64,000 bases of DNA from Streptomyces luomodiensis (GCF_031679605.1 NZ_CP117522.1:6758001-6822000), one strand, 5' to 3'; counted from the first letter of the stretch, positions 27,353 through 38,275 are shown. Notes: generated from the letters alone by a model not told the origin. Numbers and translations: made by a program.

Positions 27353-27379
27353 GACAGACCAGGCCGCCGGAGTGTGACA
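27353..27379 (-). promoter_or_regulatory. candidate ECF41-dependent promoter
   Basis: On the minus strand TGTCACA (27379-27373), 16 bases, then TGTC (27356-27353). Published ECF41 promoters are TGTCACA-N16-CGTC, so this matches with one mismatch in the -10 element. It lies about 90 bases upstream of the AhpD-like start and would make the operon autoregulated. Confidence 0.6.
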
Positions 27380-27503
27380 TCCGGGGGTTGCCCGTCGCGG
27401 CGAACCCGGCCGGGGGCCGCCGAGGCCGGATGGTTTTCCCGGGCAGGTAGTGCGGGGATACAGTCCGGCCAGGGACCGGACCGGGACCAGGGGAGGGGCC
27501 GGT

Positions 27504-29657
27504 GTGATCGAGATCGTCACGGTGAGCGCGCTCACCGCATTCCTCGCGGCGGTGGGGAACGGCGCGGCCGGAGAAGTGGGCAAGCAGCTGCTCGTGTCGA
27601 CGGGCACGCTGGTGAGACGGACCCTGGGCCGGGAGACGCCGCTGCCGGCCACCGCGGAGGGGCGGGAGGCACTGGCGCGGCAGATGCACGCGCGCCTGAG
27701 TGACGAGGGCGGGCGGTCCGGCGAGTGGGCCCTGCTGCTGCGGAGCCTGCCGGACGCGGCGGTGGCGCTGCGCCCCGTGGCGGGACTGCCGCCCGCCGCA
27801 CGGGACTTCACCGACCGCGAGAACGTCCTGAGGCAGCTGAAGCGGGAGGCGACCCGCGCCGCCGCCGGGCGGCCGCGGGTCGCGCTGCTGCACGGGCCGC
27901 CCGGCATCGGCACCACCGCGGTGGCCCTGCACTGGGGCGCCGCCCAGATCGCGCGGTACCCCGACGGACAGTTCTACGTCGATCTGCGCGACGCGGCCGG
28001 GGAGGGTGGGCTGGAACCGGCCGCCGTCCTGCTGCGCCTGCTGCGGCAGATGGGCGTCGAGCCCGAGCGGATTCCGCCCACGGAGACCGGGCGGGAACAG
28101 CTCTACCGGCGGTTGACGGCCGGCCGCCGGGCGCTGGTGGTGATCGACCACGCCTCCTCGGTGGCGCAGGTCCGCCAACTCGTTCCGGCCACGCCGGAGG
28201 TCTTTTTGCTGGTGGTGGCCTCCGGTCCGCCGTTCGCGCTGGAGGCGCTGCGCATCGCCGTACCACCGCTGGGCGAGCGGGACGCGCTGCGGATGCTGAG
28301 GAAGGTGGCCGGGCCCGAGACGGTCGCGCGGGCCAAGCCGCGGCTGCCCGCCCTGCTGGACACCTGCGCGGGCAACGCCTTCGCTCTGAAGGCGGCGGCG
28401 ATGCGCCTGTTTGCGGAGGGTACAGCCGAGGAAATGAACGATGAGCCGGACTGCCCGGAGGTATCCCACGCGTCCGCGCGGTCTCATCCGGTGCACACCG
28501 TGGCACGGGAGGCGTGTCGCCGTCTCGGGCCGGAGCCGGCGCGGCTGTGCCGGCTGACCGCGCTGGGTGGCTGGCCCGCGATTGACGCCCGGCTGGCCTC
28601 GGACGCCGCCGCCGTGACCGAGGCGGAAGCCGCCCGGATGCTCGCCGAGGCGGCGGACGCGCAGCTGGTGGAGCCGGTGGGGGACGGACGGTACCGCTTC
28701 CGGCCCGAGGTGCGCCGCCATCTGGCCGACGCCGCCGGGCCGGAGCACGGGATTCCGGAGTGCTTCGCGGCGGTGTCACGGGTGCTCGATGGGCTGCTGA
28801 ACCGGGCGCTGCACGCCGCCCACGCCGCCCTGCCGCAGAGCTGGCGGACCGAGCCCGCACCCGCGCGGGGGACTCCGTACGGCGGCGCGGCCGAGGGCAT
28901 GGCGGCCCTGCTGGCCGAGGCCGGGAACCTGGTGCGGGCGGTCTCGGTGGCGGACGAGTACCAGCACATCGGCACGGCGCTGCGGCTGGCCCGCGCGCTG
29001 TGGCCGCTTCAGCTGAAGGCCGGACACTGGGACGAGGTGCTGCCCGCCCTCCGGATCGCGGCCCGGTGCGCCGACGAGCACCAGCCGCGCACCCGCATGG
29101 CGGGCGCGCTCCACTTCCAACTGGGCCACTGCCTGGGCGAGCTGGGGCGGTGGGAGGAGGCCGAGCACGCGGTGCGCGCCGCCGTCGCCGGTGAGCGGGC
29201 GGCGGGCCACGTACGGGGCGAGGCGTCGTCCGTGGAGTTCCTCGGCCTGTTGTCGCTGTACCGATGGCGGTACGAGGCGGCGTACGAGCGGTTCGTCGAG
29301 GCGGAGGGCATCTACCGGCGGATCGGCCCCGGCCAGGAGGGCGCGGCGGACCTGCCGCGTGCCCTCGCCCTGATCGAGCGGCACCAGGGGCGTGCCCTGC
29401 GCGGCCTGGGACGGCTGGCGGAATCCCGCCTCCGTCTGGAGGCCGCGCGGGACTTCTTCGCGGAACGGGGAGAGGCGTACAACCAGGCCCGTACGCTCAC
29501 GGACCTCGCCGAGACGCTGCACGACGCCGGCGAGCACGCCGAGGCTCTGACGAGGATCGCCGAGGCTGAACGCCTGCTCAGTCCGGAACAGGCGACTGTG
29601 CACCTGGGCTATCTGGCCCGGCTGCGGCTGCGCTGCGAGGCCGCCCGGTCCCGGTAG
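27504..29657 (+). CDS. STAND NTPase (NB-ARC-like) with TPR C-terminus and degenerate P-loop
   Basis: 717 residues. An N-terminal ~95-residue region (VIEIVTVSALTAFLAAVGNGAAGEVG) resembles the death-like effector segments found in Streptomyces STAND proteins. The NTPase follows (about 98-330): the P-loop reads GPPGIGTTAVAL, with Thr where Walker A Lys is expected; Walker B is RRALVVIDHA. A winged-helix segment (about 340-430) precedes TPR-like helical repeats (about 490-710; LGHCLGELGRWEEAEHAV, GRALRGLGRLAESRLRLEAA, TLHDAGEHAEAL). GTG at 27504 has GGGGAGGGG upstream. Its 3' end overlaps the convergent GT-B-like gene by 80 bases. Ligand and output unknown. Confidence 0.82.
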   Translation: MIEIVTVSALTAFLAAVGNGAAGEVGKQLLVSTGTLVRRTLGRETPLPATAEGREALARQMHARLSDEGGRSGEWALLLRSLPDAAVALRPVAGLPPAARDFTDRENVLRQLKREATRAAAGRPRVALLHGPPGIGTTAVALHWGAAQIARYPDGQFYVDLRDAAGEGGLEPAAVLLRLLRQMGVEPERIPPTETGREQLYRRLTAGRRALVVIDHASSVAQVRQLVPATPEVFLLVVASGPPFALEALRIAVPPLGERDALRMLRKVAGPETVARAKPRLPALLDTCAGNAFALKAAAMRLFAEGTAEEMNDEPDCPEVSHASARSHPVHTVAREACRRLGPEPARLCRLTALGGWPAIDARLASDAAAVTEAEAARMLAEAADAQLVEPVGDGRYRFRPEVRRHLADAAGPEHGIPECFAAVSRVLDGLLNRALHAAHAALPQSWRTEPAPARGTPYGGAAEGMAALLAEAGNLVRAVSVADEYQHIGTALRLARALWPLQLKAGHWDEVLPALRIAARCADEHQPRTRMAGALHFQLGHCLGELGRWEEAEHAVRAAVAGERAAGHVRGEASSVEFLGLLSLYRWRYEAAYERFVEAEGIYRRIGPGQEGAADLPRALALIERHQGRALRGLGRLAESRLRLEAARDFFAERGEAYNQARTLTDLAETLHDAGEHAEALTRIAEAERLLSPEQATVHLGYLARLRLRCEAARSR

Positions 29658-31441
29658 CGGGGGTCACCGTCACCGGGTGCACGCGGCCGGCCGTGTGCAC
29701 CCGGAGGGTCACCCCGCCCGGCGGCACCGCACCGCCACCGGCCAGCCACGCGTGCAGCGCCGAGGCGTAGGCCGCCGGATCGGCGTCCGCTCCCGGGGCC
29801 GCCGACAGCTGGAACATGCCGTACTCCCGGGCGCGCACGGTGCAGCTGTGCGGACCGGTCACATATCCGGCGAGCGAGCAGTGCGGATACCGGCGCAGCA
29901 CCTCGGCGGTCCACTCCGCCGGGCCGCCCAGGCGGGGGTCGTCCGGCCGCCCGTCCCGGTAGATCACATCAGCCGACGTCAGGTCGCCGGGGTCGCGGGT
30001 GTCCTCGTGGACGGCGCGGTGTGTCTCGCCGGCCGTGTCGTACGGCATGCCGTGTGCCGTGTCGTACGGGTGCCCCGTGGAGCGTTCGATCCTGACGTCC
30101 GTGACGTCCGCTCCCCGGGCCCGCGTACCGACGTGCGTCCGCACGTCCAGGGGAGCCGTACGCCGCGGGGGTTCGTACGGCGGCAGGGGCAGCGGCTCCA
30201 GCAGGGCGGGAGCCGCGGGCTCGGGCAGGTCCATCAGCGTGTAGAAGAGCCTCCGCAGCAGCCCCGCCGACGCGCCCGGTGCCGAACTGGTGAACTCCGC
30301 CGGACCGGCCGGCGGGCGGTGCCCCGCCAGCAGGTCCTCCAGCTGACCCCGCAGCGGGCCGTACGGGTCGAGCCGGGGGGCCTCCCGGACGAACGTCGCG
30401 AGCGGCGCTTCGGGGTCCAGCCGGTCCCGCGTGGCCGCCGCGAGCAGCACGGGGATGCCCAGCGCGGCGGCGTAGTAGGACACCGCCCCGAAATCCCCCA
30501 GTACGACATCCGCCGCCAGCAGGGCCTGTCGCCACGCGTGCACGGGGTCGATCAGGGTCAGTCCGCCGCGGCGGGCCCGGTCCAGCCAGACGCGGATCTG
30601 CCCCGGCCCGTGCCCGTACCAGATGTTCGGATGCAGTACGGCCGCCAGCCGGTAGTCGTCGGCCGGCAGCTCGGAGGCGAGGCGCGGCAGCAGGCCCGGC
30701 AGGACGTCCTGGCCGCCGCCGTTCCCGAAGAAACCCTCGGGATTCCAGGTGGAGTTCAGTACGACGAGCCGCTGACCTCGGCGTACGCCCAGGGCGCGGC
30801 GGAACCGCTCCCGGTGGCGGCGCCCGGCCAGCATGCGGTCGAAGCAGGGGTCGCCGGCGAGGACGGAGGTCTTCTCGGCTTCCGGGCACACCCGCCGCAG
30901 CCGCTCCAGCTGCTCCGGGTGGGAGAGGACGAGGCCGTCCACGAACGGCTCACCGTCCGCCAGCAGCCACTCCGGCGACAGGCCGAAGGTCGGCTCGGGG
31001 GTCGCGGGGCTCGCGGCTCTCGTGTCTCGTGACTCGTGACTCGTGACTCGTGACTCGTGACTCGCCCAGTTTCTTAGTGTATCCAACTCCATGGGACAGG
31101 ACAGCCAATTTGCCTTGTATGTCCTGAAGTTGCCCACCGAAGCTCGCGGACACCGCCAGATCCACCGGTGTCGCCAACGCCTGTTCCCAGGGCAGCACGG
31201 GCAGCCCCAACTCCGCGAACAGCGCGTCGATCCCGCTCTGGAAGGCGGATGACCCGGTCGAGGTGACCAGGAGTTGGACCCGGAAGTCGTCGTGGAACAG
31301 CGGCAGTACGTCCAGCAGGCGGCCGGCCGAGGTGACGTTGTGCACCACGAACAGGACCCGTCGGCTCGTCGCCCGGCTGGCCCAGCGTTCCGCGCCCTCC
31401 CCGACCGGCACCCGTAGCGCCGGGGCGTCAGCCCACCCCAC
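29578..31441 (-). pseudogene. GT-B-fold glycosyl/glycerophosphotransferase-like gene frameshifted at a heptamer repeat (possible phase-variable OFF state)
   Basis: Two frames make one protein of about 619 residues. The N-terminal part (GTG 31441) has RRVLFVVHNVTSAGRLLDVLP, LAVSASFGGQLQ and LAVLSHGVGYTKKL; the C-terminal part (to 29578) has GDPCFDRMLAG, LVVLNSTWNPEGFFG, LHPNIWYGHGPGQ and DVVLGDFGAVSYYAAALGIPVLL, the late segments of CDP-glycerol glycerophosphotransferase-like GT-B enzymes. The frames meet inside SHESRVT repeats encoded by a 7-base tandem repeat (31019-31064). In the present state the N-terminal frame runs on to a stop at 30950. Removal of one 7-base unit, or gain of two, joins the frames exactly. 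It starts 28 bases after the sdaA stop. Confidence 0.75.
31019..31064. repeat. heptanucleotide tandem repeat (CTCGTGA)n inside a coding frame
   Basis: Five perfect CTCGTGA units at 31026-31060, one imperfect unit CTCGTGT at 31019-31025 and a partial CTCG at 31061-31064. Since seven is not a multiple of three, every change of one unit shifts the reading frame. It lies precisely where the two halves of the GT-B-like gene lose register. Confidence 0.95.
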
Positions 31442-31468
31442 TCGCCGTTCCCTCCGCCGTTCCCTTCG

Positions 31469-32851
<1,383 letters not shown>

Positions 32852-33034
32852 CGGGGGACTCCTTTGTCTGCACGTGAGGGGGCGTGCGGGGGTGGTGCGG
32901 GGGCGCGCCGGGGTGGGCGCGCCCCTGTGCCCGGGACGGTTCCGGGACCGCTCCGGCATTCGGCCGGGTCCGGCCGGAATCGCTCCCGAATCCGGCCGGG
33001 TCCGCTCCGGAACCCGGCCGGGTCCGCGCCGGGG

Positions 33035-34315
33035 TTACTCCGACAGATGCGCGTACAGCGGGTGCTTGTCGGCCAGGGCGGTGACCCGGGCCTTCAGCGC
33101 CTCCGCCTCGGCCGCCCCGAAGGAGGCGGGCGCCTTGAGCGTCTCGGCGATCACGTCGGCGACCTCGCGGAAGTCGTCGGCGGTGAAGCCGCGCGTGGCC
33201 AGCGCCGGGGTGCCGATCCGCAGACCCGAGGTGACCATCGGGGGCCGCGGGTCGTTCGGGATGGCGTTGCGGTTGACCGTGATGCCGACCTCGTGGAGCC
33301 GGTCCTCGGCCTGCCGCCCGTCCAGCTCGGAGTGGCGCAGATCGACCAGGACCAGATGGACGTCGGTGCCGCCGGAGAGGACGGAGACGCCCGCTTCGCG
33401 CACATCGGGCTGGGCCAGGCGTTCGGCGAGGATCTTGGCGCCCTCCAGCGTGCGCTCCTGGCGCTCCGTGAAGGCGGAGCTCGCCGCGACCTTGAAGGCC
33501 ACCGCCTTCGCGGCGATCACATGCTCCAGCGGACCGCCCTGCTGACCCGGGAAGACCGCCGAGTTGATCTTCTTGGCCAGCTCGGCGGTGGAGAGGATCA
33601 CACCGCCGCGCGGACCGCCCAGGGTCTTGTGGGTGGTGGTGGTCACCACATGGGCGTGCGGGACGGGCGAGGGGTGCAGCCCGGCCGCCACCAGACCCGC
33701 GAAGTGGGCCATGTCGACCATCAGGTACGCGCCGACCTCGTCCGCGATCCGGCGGAAGGCCGCGAAGTCCAGCTGGCGGGGGTAGGCCGACCAGCCCGCG
33801 ATGACCAGCTTGGGGCGGTGCTCCTTGGCCAGCCGCTCGACCTCGTCCATGTCGACCAGACCGGTCTCGGCGTCCACGTGGTAGGGCACCACGTTGTACA
33901 GCTTGCCGGAGAAGTTGATCTTCATGCCGTGGGTCAGGTGGCCGCCGTGCGCCAGGTTCAGGCCCAGGATCGTGTCGCCGGGGGAGAGCAGCGCGAACAT
34001 CGCGGCCGCGTTGGCCTGGGCGCCCGAATGCGGCTGGACGTTCGCCGCCTCTGCGCCGAAGAGTTCCTTCACCCGGTCGATGGCGATCTGCTCGACCACA
34101 TCGACGTGCTCACAGCCGCCGTAGTAGCGGCGGCCGGGGTAGCCCTCGGCGTACTTGTTGGTCAGGACCGAGCCCTGGGCCTCCATGACCGCCGCCGGAG
34201 CGAAGTTCTCGGAGGCGATCATCTCCAGGGTGGACTGCTGGCGGTGGAGTTCGGCGTCGACAGCGGCGGCGACGTCCGGGTCGAGGTCGTGCAGGGAGCT
34301 GTTGAGAAGCGACAT
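33035..34315 (-). CDS. glyA: serine hydroxymethyltransferase
   Basis: 426-residue PLP enzyme interconverting glycine plus 5,10-methylene-THF and serine. Family features: [39 protein letters not shown], and the PLP lysine motif [16 protein letters not shown] (about 225-240). Length is standard. It lies 25 bases downstream of gcvH, so it is in the gcvT-gcvH-glyA-sdaA transcription unit. The ~180 bases after it, before sdaA, hold imperfect repeats of CGGCCGGGTCCG. Confidence 0.97.
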   Translation of the reverse strand: MSLLNSSLHDLDPDVAAAVDAELHRQQSTLEMIASENFAPAAVMEAQGSVLTNKYAEGYPGRRYYGGCEHVDVVEQIAIDRVKELFGAEAANVQPHSGAQANAAAMFALLSPGDTILGLNLAHGGHLTHGMKINFSGKLYNVVPYHVDAETGLVDMDEVERLAKEHRPKLVIAGWSAYPRQLDFAAFRRIADEVGAYLMVDMAHFAGLVAAGLHPSPVPHAHVVTTTTHKTLGGPRGGVILSTAELAKKINSAVFPGQQGGPLEHVIAAKAVAFKVAASSAFTERQERTLEGAKILAERLAQPDVREAGVSVLSGGTDVHLVLVDLRHSELDGRQAEDRLHEVGITVNRNAIPNDPRPPMVTSGLRIGTPALATRGFTADDFREVADVIAETLKAPASFGAAEAEALKARVTALADKHPLYAHLSE

Positions 34316-34340
34316 CAGGGTCCCGATCGGAAGAGGAGGG

Positions 34341-34721
34341 TCAGTTTTCGGCGAAGGCGGTGTACTCGTCGGCGGAGAGCAGGTCCTCCGGCTCGCCGGT
34401 CACCCTCACCTTGAACAGCCAGCCGCCCTCGAAGGGGGCGGAATTCACCAGCGCCGGGTCGTTCACCACGTCCTCGTTGATCTCGGTGACCTCACCGGAG
34501 ACCGGCGCGTACAGGTCGCTGACCGACTTGGTGGACTCCAGCTCACCGCAGGTCTCACCGGCGGAGACGGCGGAGCCGACGTCCGGGAGCTGGACATAGA
34601 CGACGTCGCCGAGCGCGTTGGCCGCGAATTCGGTGATGCCGATCGTCGACACGCCGTCCTCGTCGGCGGCCGACAGCCACTCGTGCTCCTTGCTGTAGCG
34701 CAGCTGCTGGGGGTTGCTCAT
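34341..34721 (-). CDS. gcvH: glycine cleavage system H protein
   Basis: 126-residue lipoyl carrier of the glycine cleavage complex, shuttling the aminomethyl group between P and T proteins. The lipoylation Lys lies in [20 protein letters not shown] (about 63-66). YSKEHEWLS at the N-terminus and EGGWLFKV near the end are diagnostic. ATG 34721 with GGAGAAT upstream. The P (decarboxylase) and L proteins are not in this window. Confidence 0.97.
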   Translation of the reverse strand: MSNPQQLRYSKEHEWLSAADEDGVSTIGITEFAANALGDVVYVQLPDVGSAVSAGETCGELESTKSVSDLYAPVSGEVTEINEDVVNDPALVNSAPFEGGWLFKVRVTGEPEDLLSADEYTAFAEN

Positions 34722-34807
34722 GGTCCGATTCTCCTGGATAGGGGGGAGGGCTTGGGAAATGGGTCTTAGCTGGTGGGATGCGACGCGCCGGGGAACGAGG
34801 GGACGCC

Positions 34808-34882
34808 TCCCGGAAAGCCGTCTCCCGGGAAGCCGTCTTCCGGGAAGGCGTCTCCCGGGAAGGCGTCTCCCGGGAAGGGCGA
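34808..34882. repeat. 15-bp tandem repeat, five units, between gcvT and gcvH
   Basis: Units of TCCCGGGAAGGCGTC start at 34808, 34823, 34838, 34853 and 34868 with one to three substitutions each. Each unit contains the palindrome TCCCGGGA, so several alternative small hairpins can form in the gcvT-gcvH mRNA. Confidence 0.9.
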
Positions 34883-34892
34883 GGGCGGTGGC

Positions 34893-36020
34893 TCAGCGCT
34901 CGCGCCGGTAGAAGGGGAGCGCCACGACCTCGTACGGCTCCTGGCTGCCGCGGATGTCCACCGAGACCCCCTCGGTGCCGGGCTTGGCGTACTCCGCGTC
35001 CACGTACGCCATGGCGATCGGCTTGCCCAGCGTCGGGGAGGGCGCGCCCGAGGTGACCTGGCCGATCCGCGAGCCGTCGGCGGCCAGCACGGCGTATCCG
35101 GCGCGCGGCACCCGGCGGCCCTCGGCGACCAGGCCGACCAGGGTGCGCGGGGTGACGCTGTCCGCCCGGCGGGACGCGGCCTCCAGGGCCTGGCGGCCGA
35201 TGAAGTCGCCCGGCTTGTCGAACTTCACCACCCGGCCGAGCCCCGCGTCGAAGGGGGTGGTGTCGGTGGACAGCTCATGCCCGTACAGCGGCATCCCCGC
35301 CTCCAGGCGCAGGGTGTCCCGGCAGGACAGACCGCAGGGCACCAGGCCCACCGGGGCGCCCGCCTCGGTCAGCGCCTCCCAGACCCGCTCGGCGTCGCCC
35401 GGCGCGAGGAACAGCTCGAAACCGTCCTCGCCCGTGTAGCCGGTGCGGGCGATCAGGGCCGGGACGCCCGCGACGGTGCCCGGCAGCCCGGCGTAGTACT
35501 TCAGCCCGTCCAGGTCGGCGTCGGTCAGGGTGCGCAGGATGCCCGCGGACTCGGGCCCCTGGACCGCGATCAGCGCATACGCGTCCCGGTCGTCCCTTAC
35601 GGACGCGGTGAAACCGCCGGCGCGCTCGGTCAGCGCGTCCAGCACCACCTGGGCGTTGGCGGCGTTGGCGACGACCAGGAACTCCTCGTCCCCGAGGCGG
35701 TAGACGATCAGGTCGTCCAGGATGCCGCCCTCGTCGTCGCAGATCATGGTGTAGCGGGCGCGGCCCACGGCGAGCGCGGACAGATGGCCGACCAGCGCGT
35801 GGTCCAGGGCCTGCCCGGCCTGCGGACCGATGAGAGAGATCTCACCCATGTGGGAGAGGTCGAAGAGCCCGGCGCGGGTGCGCACCGCCGTGTGCTCATC
35901 GCGCTCGCTGCCGTAGCGCAGCGGCATGTCCCAGCCGGCGAAGTCGGTCATGGTGGCGCCGAGCGCGCGGTGCCGCGCGTCCAGCGCGGTACGGCGTGGG
36001 GTGGGCGGGGCGTCGGTCAC
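34893..36020 (-). CDS. gcvT: glycine cleavage system aminomethyltransferase (T protein)
   Basis: 375-residue tetrahydrofolate-dependent aminomethyltransferase that releases ammonia and forms 5,10-methylene-THF from the H-protein-bound intermediate. Typical segments: FAGWDMPLRYGS, LFDLSHMGEI, GYTGEDGFELF and PCGLSCRDTLRLEAGMPLYGHEL. GTG 36020 with GGAGCC upstream. A tandem glycine riboswitch lies in its leader and should switch the whole operon on when glycine is abundant. Confidence 0.97.
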   Translation of the reverse strand: MTDAPPTPRRTALDARHRALGATMTDFAGWDMPLRYGSERDEHTAVRTRAGLFDLSHMGEISLIGPQAGQALDHALVGHLSALAVGRARYTMICDDEGGILDDLIVYRLGDEEFLVVANAANAQVVLDALTERAGGFTASVRDDRDAYALIAVQGPESAGILRTLTDADLDGLKYYAGLPGTVAGVPALIARTGYTGEDGFELFLAPGDAERVWEALTEAGAPVGLVPCGLSCRDTLRLEAGMPLYGHELSTDTTPFDAGLGRVVKFDKPGDFIGRQALEAASRRADSVTPRTLVGLVAEGRRVPRAGYAVLAADGSRIGQVTSGAPSPTLGKPIAMAYVDAEYAKPGTEGVSVDIRGSQEPYEVVALPFYRRER

Positions 36021-36084
36021 GGTTCAGGCTCCAGGAGGTCAGGTCGGGGTCGCGCGACGGCGAGGTCGGACGGCAAGGACGCGT

Positions 36085-36303
36085 ACGTCCTCCCCATCTG
36101 TCATCGGAACCTGAGAGGTTCGCCGTGACGCCCGTAAGGGGCCCGGCTTGCACCGTGGGTGGAGCCGCGCCCGCGCGGCCCGCTTTTCAGATCTGCCTCG
36201 TCCGCGCGGTATCGGGGCCTGAGAGATTCAAGGGAGGACTTGCTCCTTCGGCGCCCTGGACCTCCGGCACCACGGCCGGTGACCAAGGACTCTCCCGCGC
36301 GGC
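36085..36303 (-). promoter_or_regulatory. tandem glycine riboswitch upstream of gcvT
   Basis: Two gcvT-type aptamers in series on the minus strand. Aptamer 1 (about 36300-36180) has GCGGGAGAG, GCGCCGAAGGAGCAA and AATCTCTCAGG. Aptamer 2 (about 36175-36088) has CACGGTGCAAGCC, ACCTCTCAGG and GACAGATGGGGAGG. These are the conserved cores of the glycine riboswitch. About 65 bases separate aptamer 2 from the gcvT start. Confidence 0.93.
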
Positions 36304-36466
36304 TTCAAACGGCCGGTATGGAGTTGCGGGGCACATCATCGCACGTATGGCCGAGAAGGGAAGTCCCGATCCGGGCGGCCCGCCGGAGGCAGCCTTGATG
36401 GACATTACCTTTTCTTGACACTCTGCGGGTACGAGCAGCGATGACCGACCTGGGAGGACGATCACG

Positions 36467-37171
36467 GTGCATGGGCAGGGAACGTACGCGACCGCACACA
36501 GGCTCCTGCCGACGCCGCCCGGCCGCGTCCCCTCCGGGCCGGCGGTCCGTCCCGGCCGAAGAGCCCCGGTGCACGATCTGCGCGGCGCGGCGCCGGGCGG
36601 GGAGGCCGGCGCGGCCCCGGGCGAGCTGCGCTATCCGGCGGGAGACGTGCTGGTCGCCTCCGGGCTGCCGGGCAGTGGCAAGAGCACGCTGATCAATCGG
36701 GCGGTGCCCCTGGTGGACGAGACGGGCGCCGTCGTCATGCGGGTGGACTCGCAGCACACGCGGGAGGCGTGGGAGCGCCGGCTGCCCGGCTGGCTGCCGT
36801 ACGCGCTCTACCGCCCGCTGGTCCGGTGCGCCCACTACGCGGGGCTGCGCCGGGCGCTGCGCGCGGAGGTGAGCGTCGTGGTGCACGACTGCGGTGCGCT
36901 GCCGTGGGTCCGCCGCTGGCTGGCGCGGGACGCCCGGCGCCGGGGCCGCAGCCTCCATATGGTGCTGCTGGACGTGGACGCCACGGTGGCCCTGGAGGGG
37001 CAGGCCGCCCGCGGCCGCGGCGTCTCCGGCTATGCCTTCGCCCGGCATCTGCGCGCGATGCGGCGGCTGGTCGAGAGGATCGAGCGGGGACGGCCGCCGG
37101 AGGGGTGCGCCTCGGCGGTGCTGCTGGACCGGCCGGCCGCGAGCGCCCTGCGCGGTATCTCGTTCGAGTGA
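36467..37171 (+). CDS. P-loop AAA/zeta-like ATPase or kinase
   Basis: 234 residues. A low-complexity N-terminus of about 55 residues is followed by Walker A GLPGSGKST (about 63-71), then VVMRVDSQHTREAW, VVVHDCGALPWVRRWLA and MVLLDVDATVALEGQAARGRGVSGYAF, a layout like small gluconate-kinase/zeta-toxin-type P-loop enzymes. GTG 36467 with GGGAGGA nine bases upstream. TTGACA at 36415-36420 may be its -35 box; no clear -10. Divergent from gcvT. Substrate unknown. Its stop codon lies in the first unit of a 22-base tandem repeat. Confidence 0.78.
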   Translation: MHGQGTYATAHRLLPTPPGRVPSGPAVRPGRRAPVHDLRGAAPGGEAGAAPGELRYPAGDVLVASGLPGSGKSTLINRAVPLVDETGAVVMRVDSQHTREAWERRLPGWLPYALYRPLVRCAHYAGLRRALRAEVSVVVHDCGALPWVRRWLARDARRRGRSLHMVLLDVDATVALEGQAARGRGVSGYAFARHLRAMRRLVERIERGRPPEGCASAVLLDRPAASALRGISFE

Positions 37172-37240
37172 TCCCCGCCTCTCGTGCGAGTGATCCCCGC
37201 CTCTCGTGCGAGCGATCCCCGAGTCTCACGCGAGCGATCC
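37165..37240. repeat. 22-bp tandem repeat, 3.5 units, containing the stop codon of the P-loop gene
   Basis: Units of CGAGTGATCCCCGCCTCTCG-TG start at 37165, 37187, 37209 and 37231 (partial). The first unit includes the TGA at 37169-37171. The rest of the gap to 37468 shows nothing specific. Confidence 0.88.
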
Positions 37241-37468
37241 CACCCGCGCCGAAGGACCGGTGAGCGCCGGGTGACCTTGGCGGAAACCAGCCCCCCCGCA
37301 CCTCACCCAGCGTGACGACGGCGAGCCGGGCGGAGGAGGGGAGCGCCGCGGCCGCGGGCCGGGCGAGGTGGGGAAGTGCTGTGGAGATGACGCCCGCCCC
37401 GCAGGTCCAGCGCCGCCCAGCCGTTAGGGTGCTTTGGGCAGGTCGGACGAGATGGCGGTTGGACGAAG

Positions 37469-38275
37469 ATGAGCTTCCCGGAGCAGTACGGTGTGGCACC
37501 GGCTCATGGAGGATTCCCCGACGGCGCGCATGCCGCGTATCCGGCGTTTCCCGGCAATGAGCTCGAAGAGGTGCTCGCCGCCTCCGTGGACGTCCCCGGG
37601 GCCGGGGCGCGCATCGTCGAGACGCTCTCCCGCAGCCACGTCTGGGTTCCGCTGCCCAACGGCGGGGGGCCGGACAGCCCGAACCTCGATCTGCCCACCA
37701 TGGAGCTCGAAGGCGCCGCGTATGTCCCGGTGTTCAGCTCCGAGCAGCAGTTCCTCCAGGTCGTCGGCTCCCATATGTCCTTCACCATCGCCCCGGCGGT
37801 GGAGTTCGCCCGCGGCTTGCCGCCCCAGCTCGGCATCGCGCTGAACCCCGGTGGCGCGGTGGTCGTACCGCTGCCCCCGCCCGCCGTCCGGGAGCTGTGC
37901 CGCGCCGGGCGTACCGAGCTCGACGGCCCGGCCACCGGCGGCCGGGTGCGGCTCTTCGAACCCGACTGGCAGGACGAGCCGGTGGACTTCCTGGCCGCCG
38001 CCGGGATCGAGTTCGCCAAGGGCACCGGAGTGCGGACCGCCCGGCGCGCCCTGGCCAGCGTCGAGGGCGACGAGCCCGCGCTCTTCGTCGGCGTGCAGCT
38101 CGACACCCCGGGCCCGGACGGCCAGGCGCGCGCCGTGGACGCGCTGGGCCGCGCCCTCGGCGCGGTGCCCGTGCCGTGGACGGTCCAGCTGGTCGCGCTG
38201 GACGTGGCGCAGGGGGACCCGGTGGCCGACTGGATGCTGGGGCGCGTACGGCCGTTCTACGACCGTGACCTCTGA
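37469..38275 (+). CDS. SseB family (enhanced serine sensitivity) protein
   Basis: 268 residues with an SseB N-terminal domain (LEEVLAASVDVPGAGARIVETLSRSHVWVPLP ... AYVPVFSSEQQFLQVVG) and C-terminal domain (ALFVGVQLDTPG...DPVADWMLGRVRPFYDRDL). The family name comes from an E. coli gene whose overexpression increases serine sensitivity; the molecular function is unsettled. Followed by a paralogous SseB gene, both beside the serine/glycine operon. ATG 37469. Confidence 0.85.
   Translation: MSFPEQYGVAPAHGGFPDGAHAAYPAFPGNELEEVLAASVDVPGAGARIVETLSRSHVWVPLPNGGGPDSPNLDLPTMELEGAAYVPVFSSEQQFLQVVGSHMSFTIAPAVEFARGLPPQLGIALNPGGAVVVPLPPPAVRELCRAGRTELDGPATGGRVRLFEPDWQDEPVDFLAAAGIEFAKGTGVRTARRALASVEGDEPALFVGVQLDTPGPDGQARAVDALGRALGAVPVPWTVQLVALDVAQGDPVADWMLGRVRPFYDRDL

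Noticed and set aside
31019..31064. Heptamer array as a CRISPR-like or attachment repeat
   Set aside because: Seven-base contiguous units without spacers inside a coding frame; simple-sequence slippage explains it.
36415..36444. Promoter TTGACA for the P-loop gene
   Set aside because: The -35 is good but no acceptable -10 lies 16-19 bases downstream, so it was mentioned but not listed as a feature.
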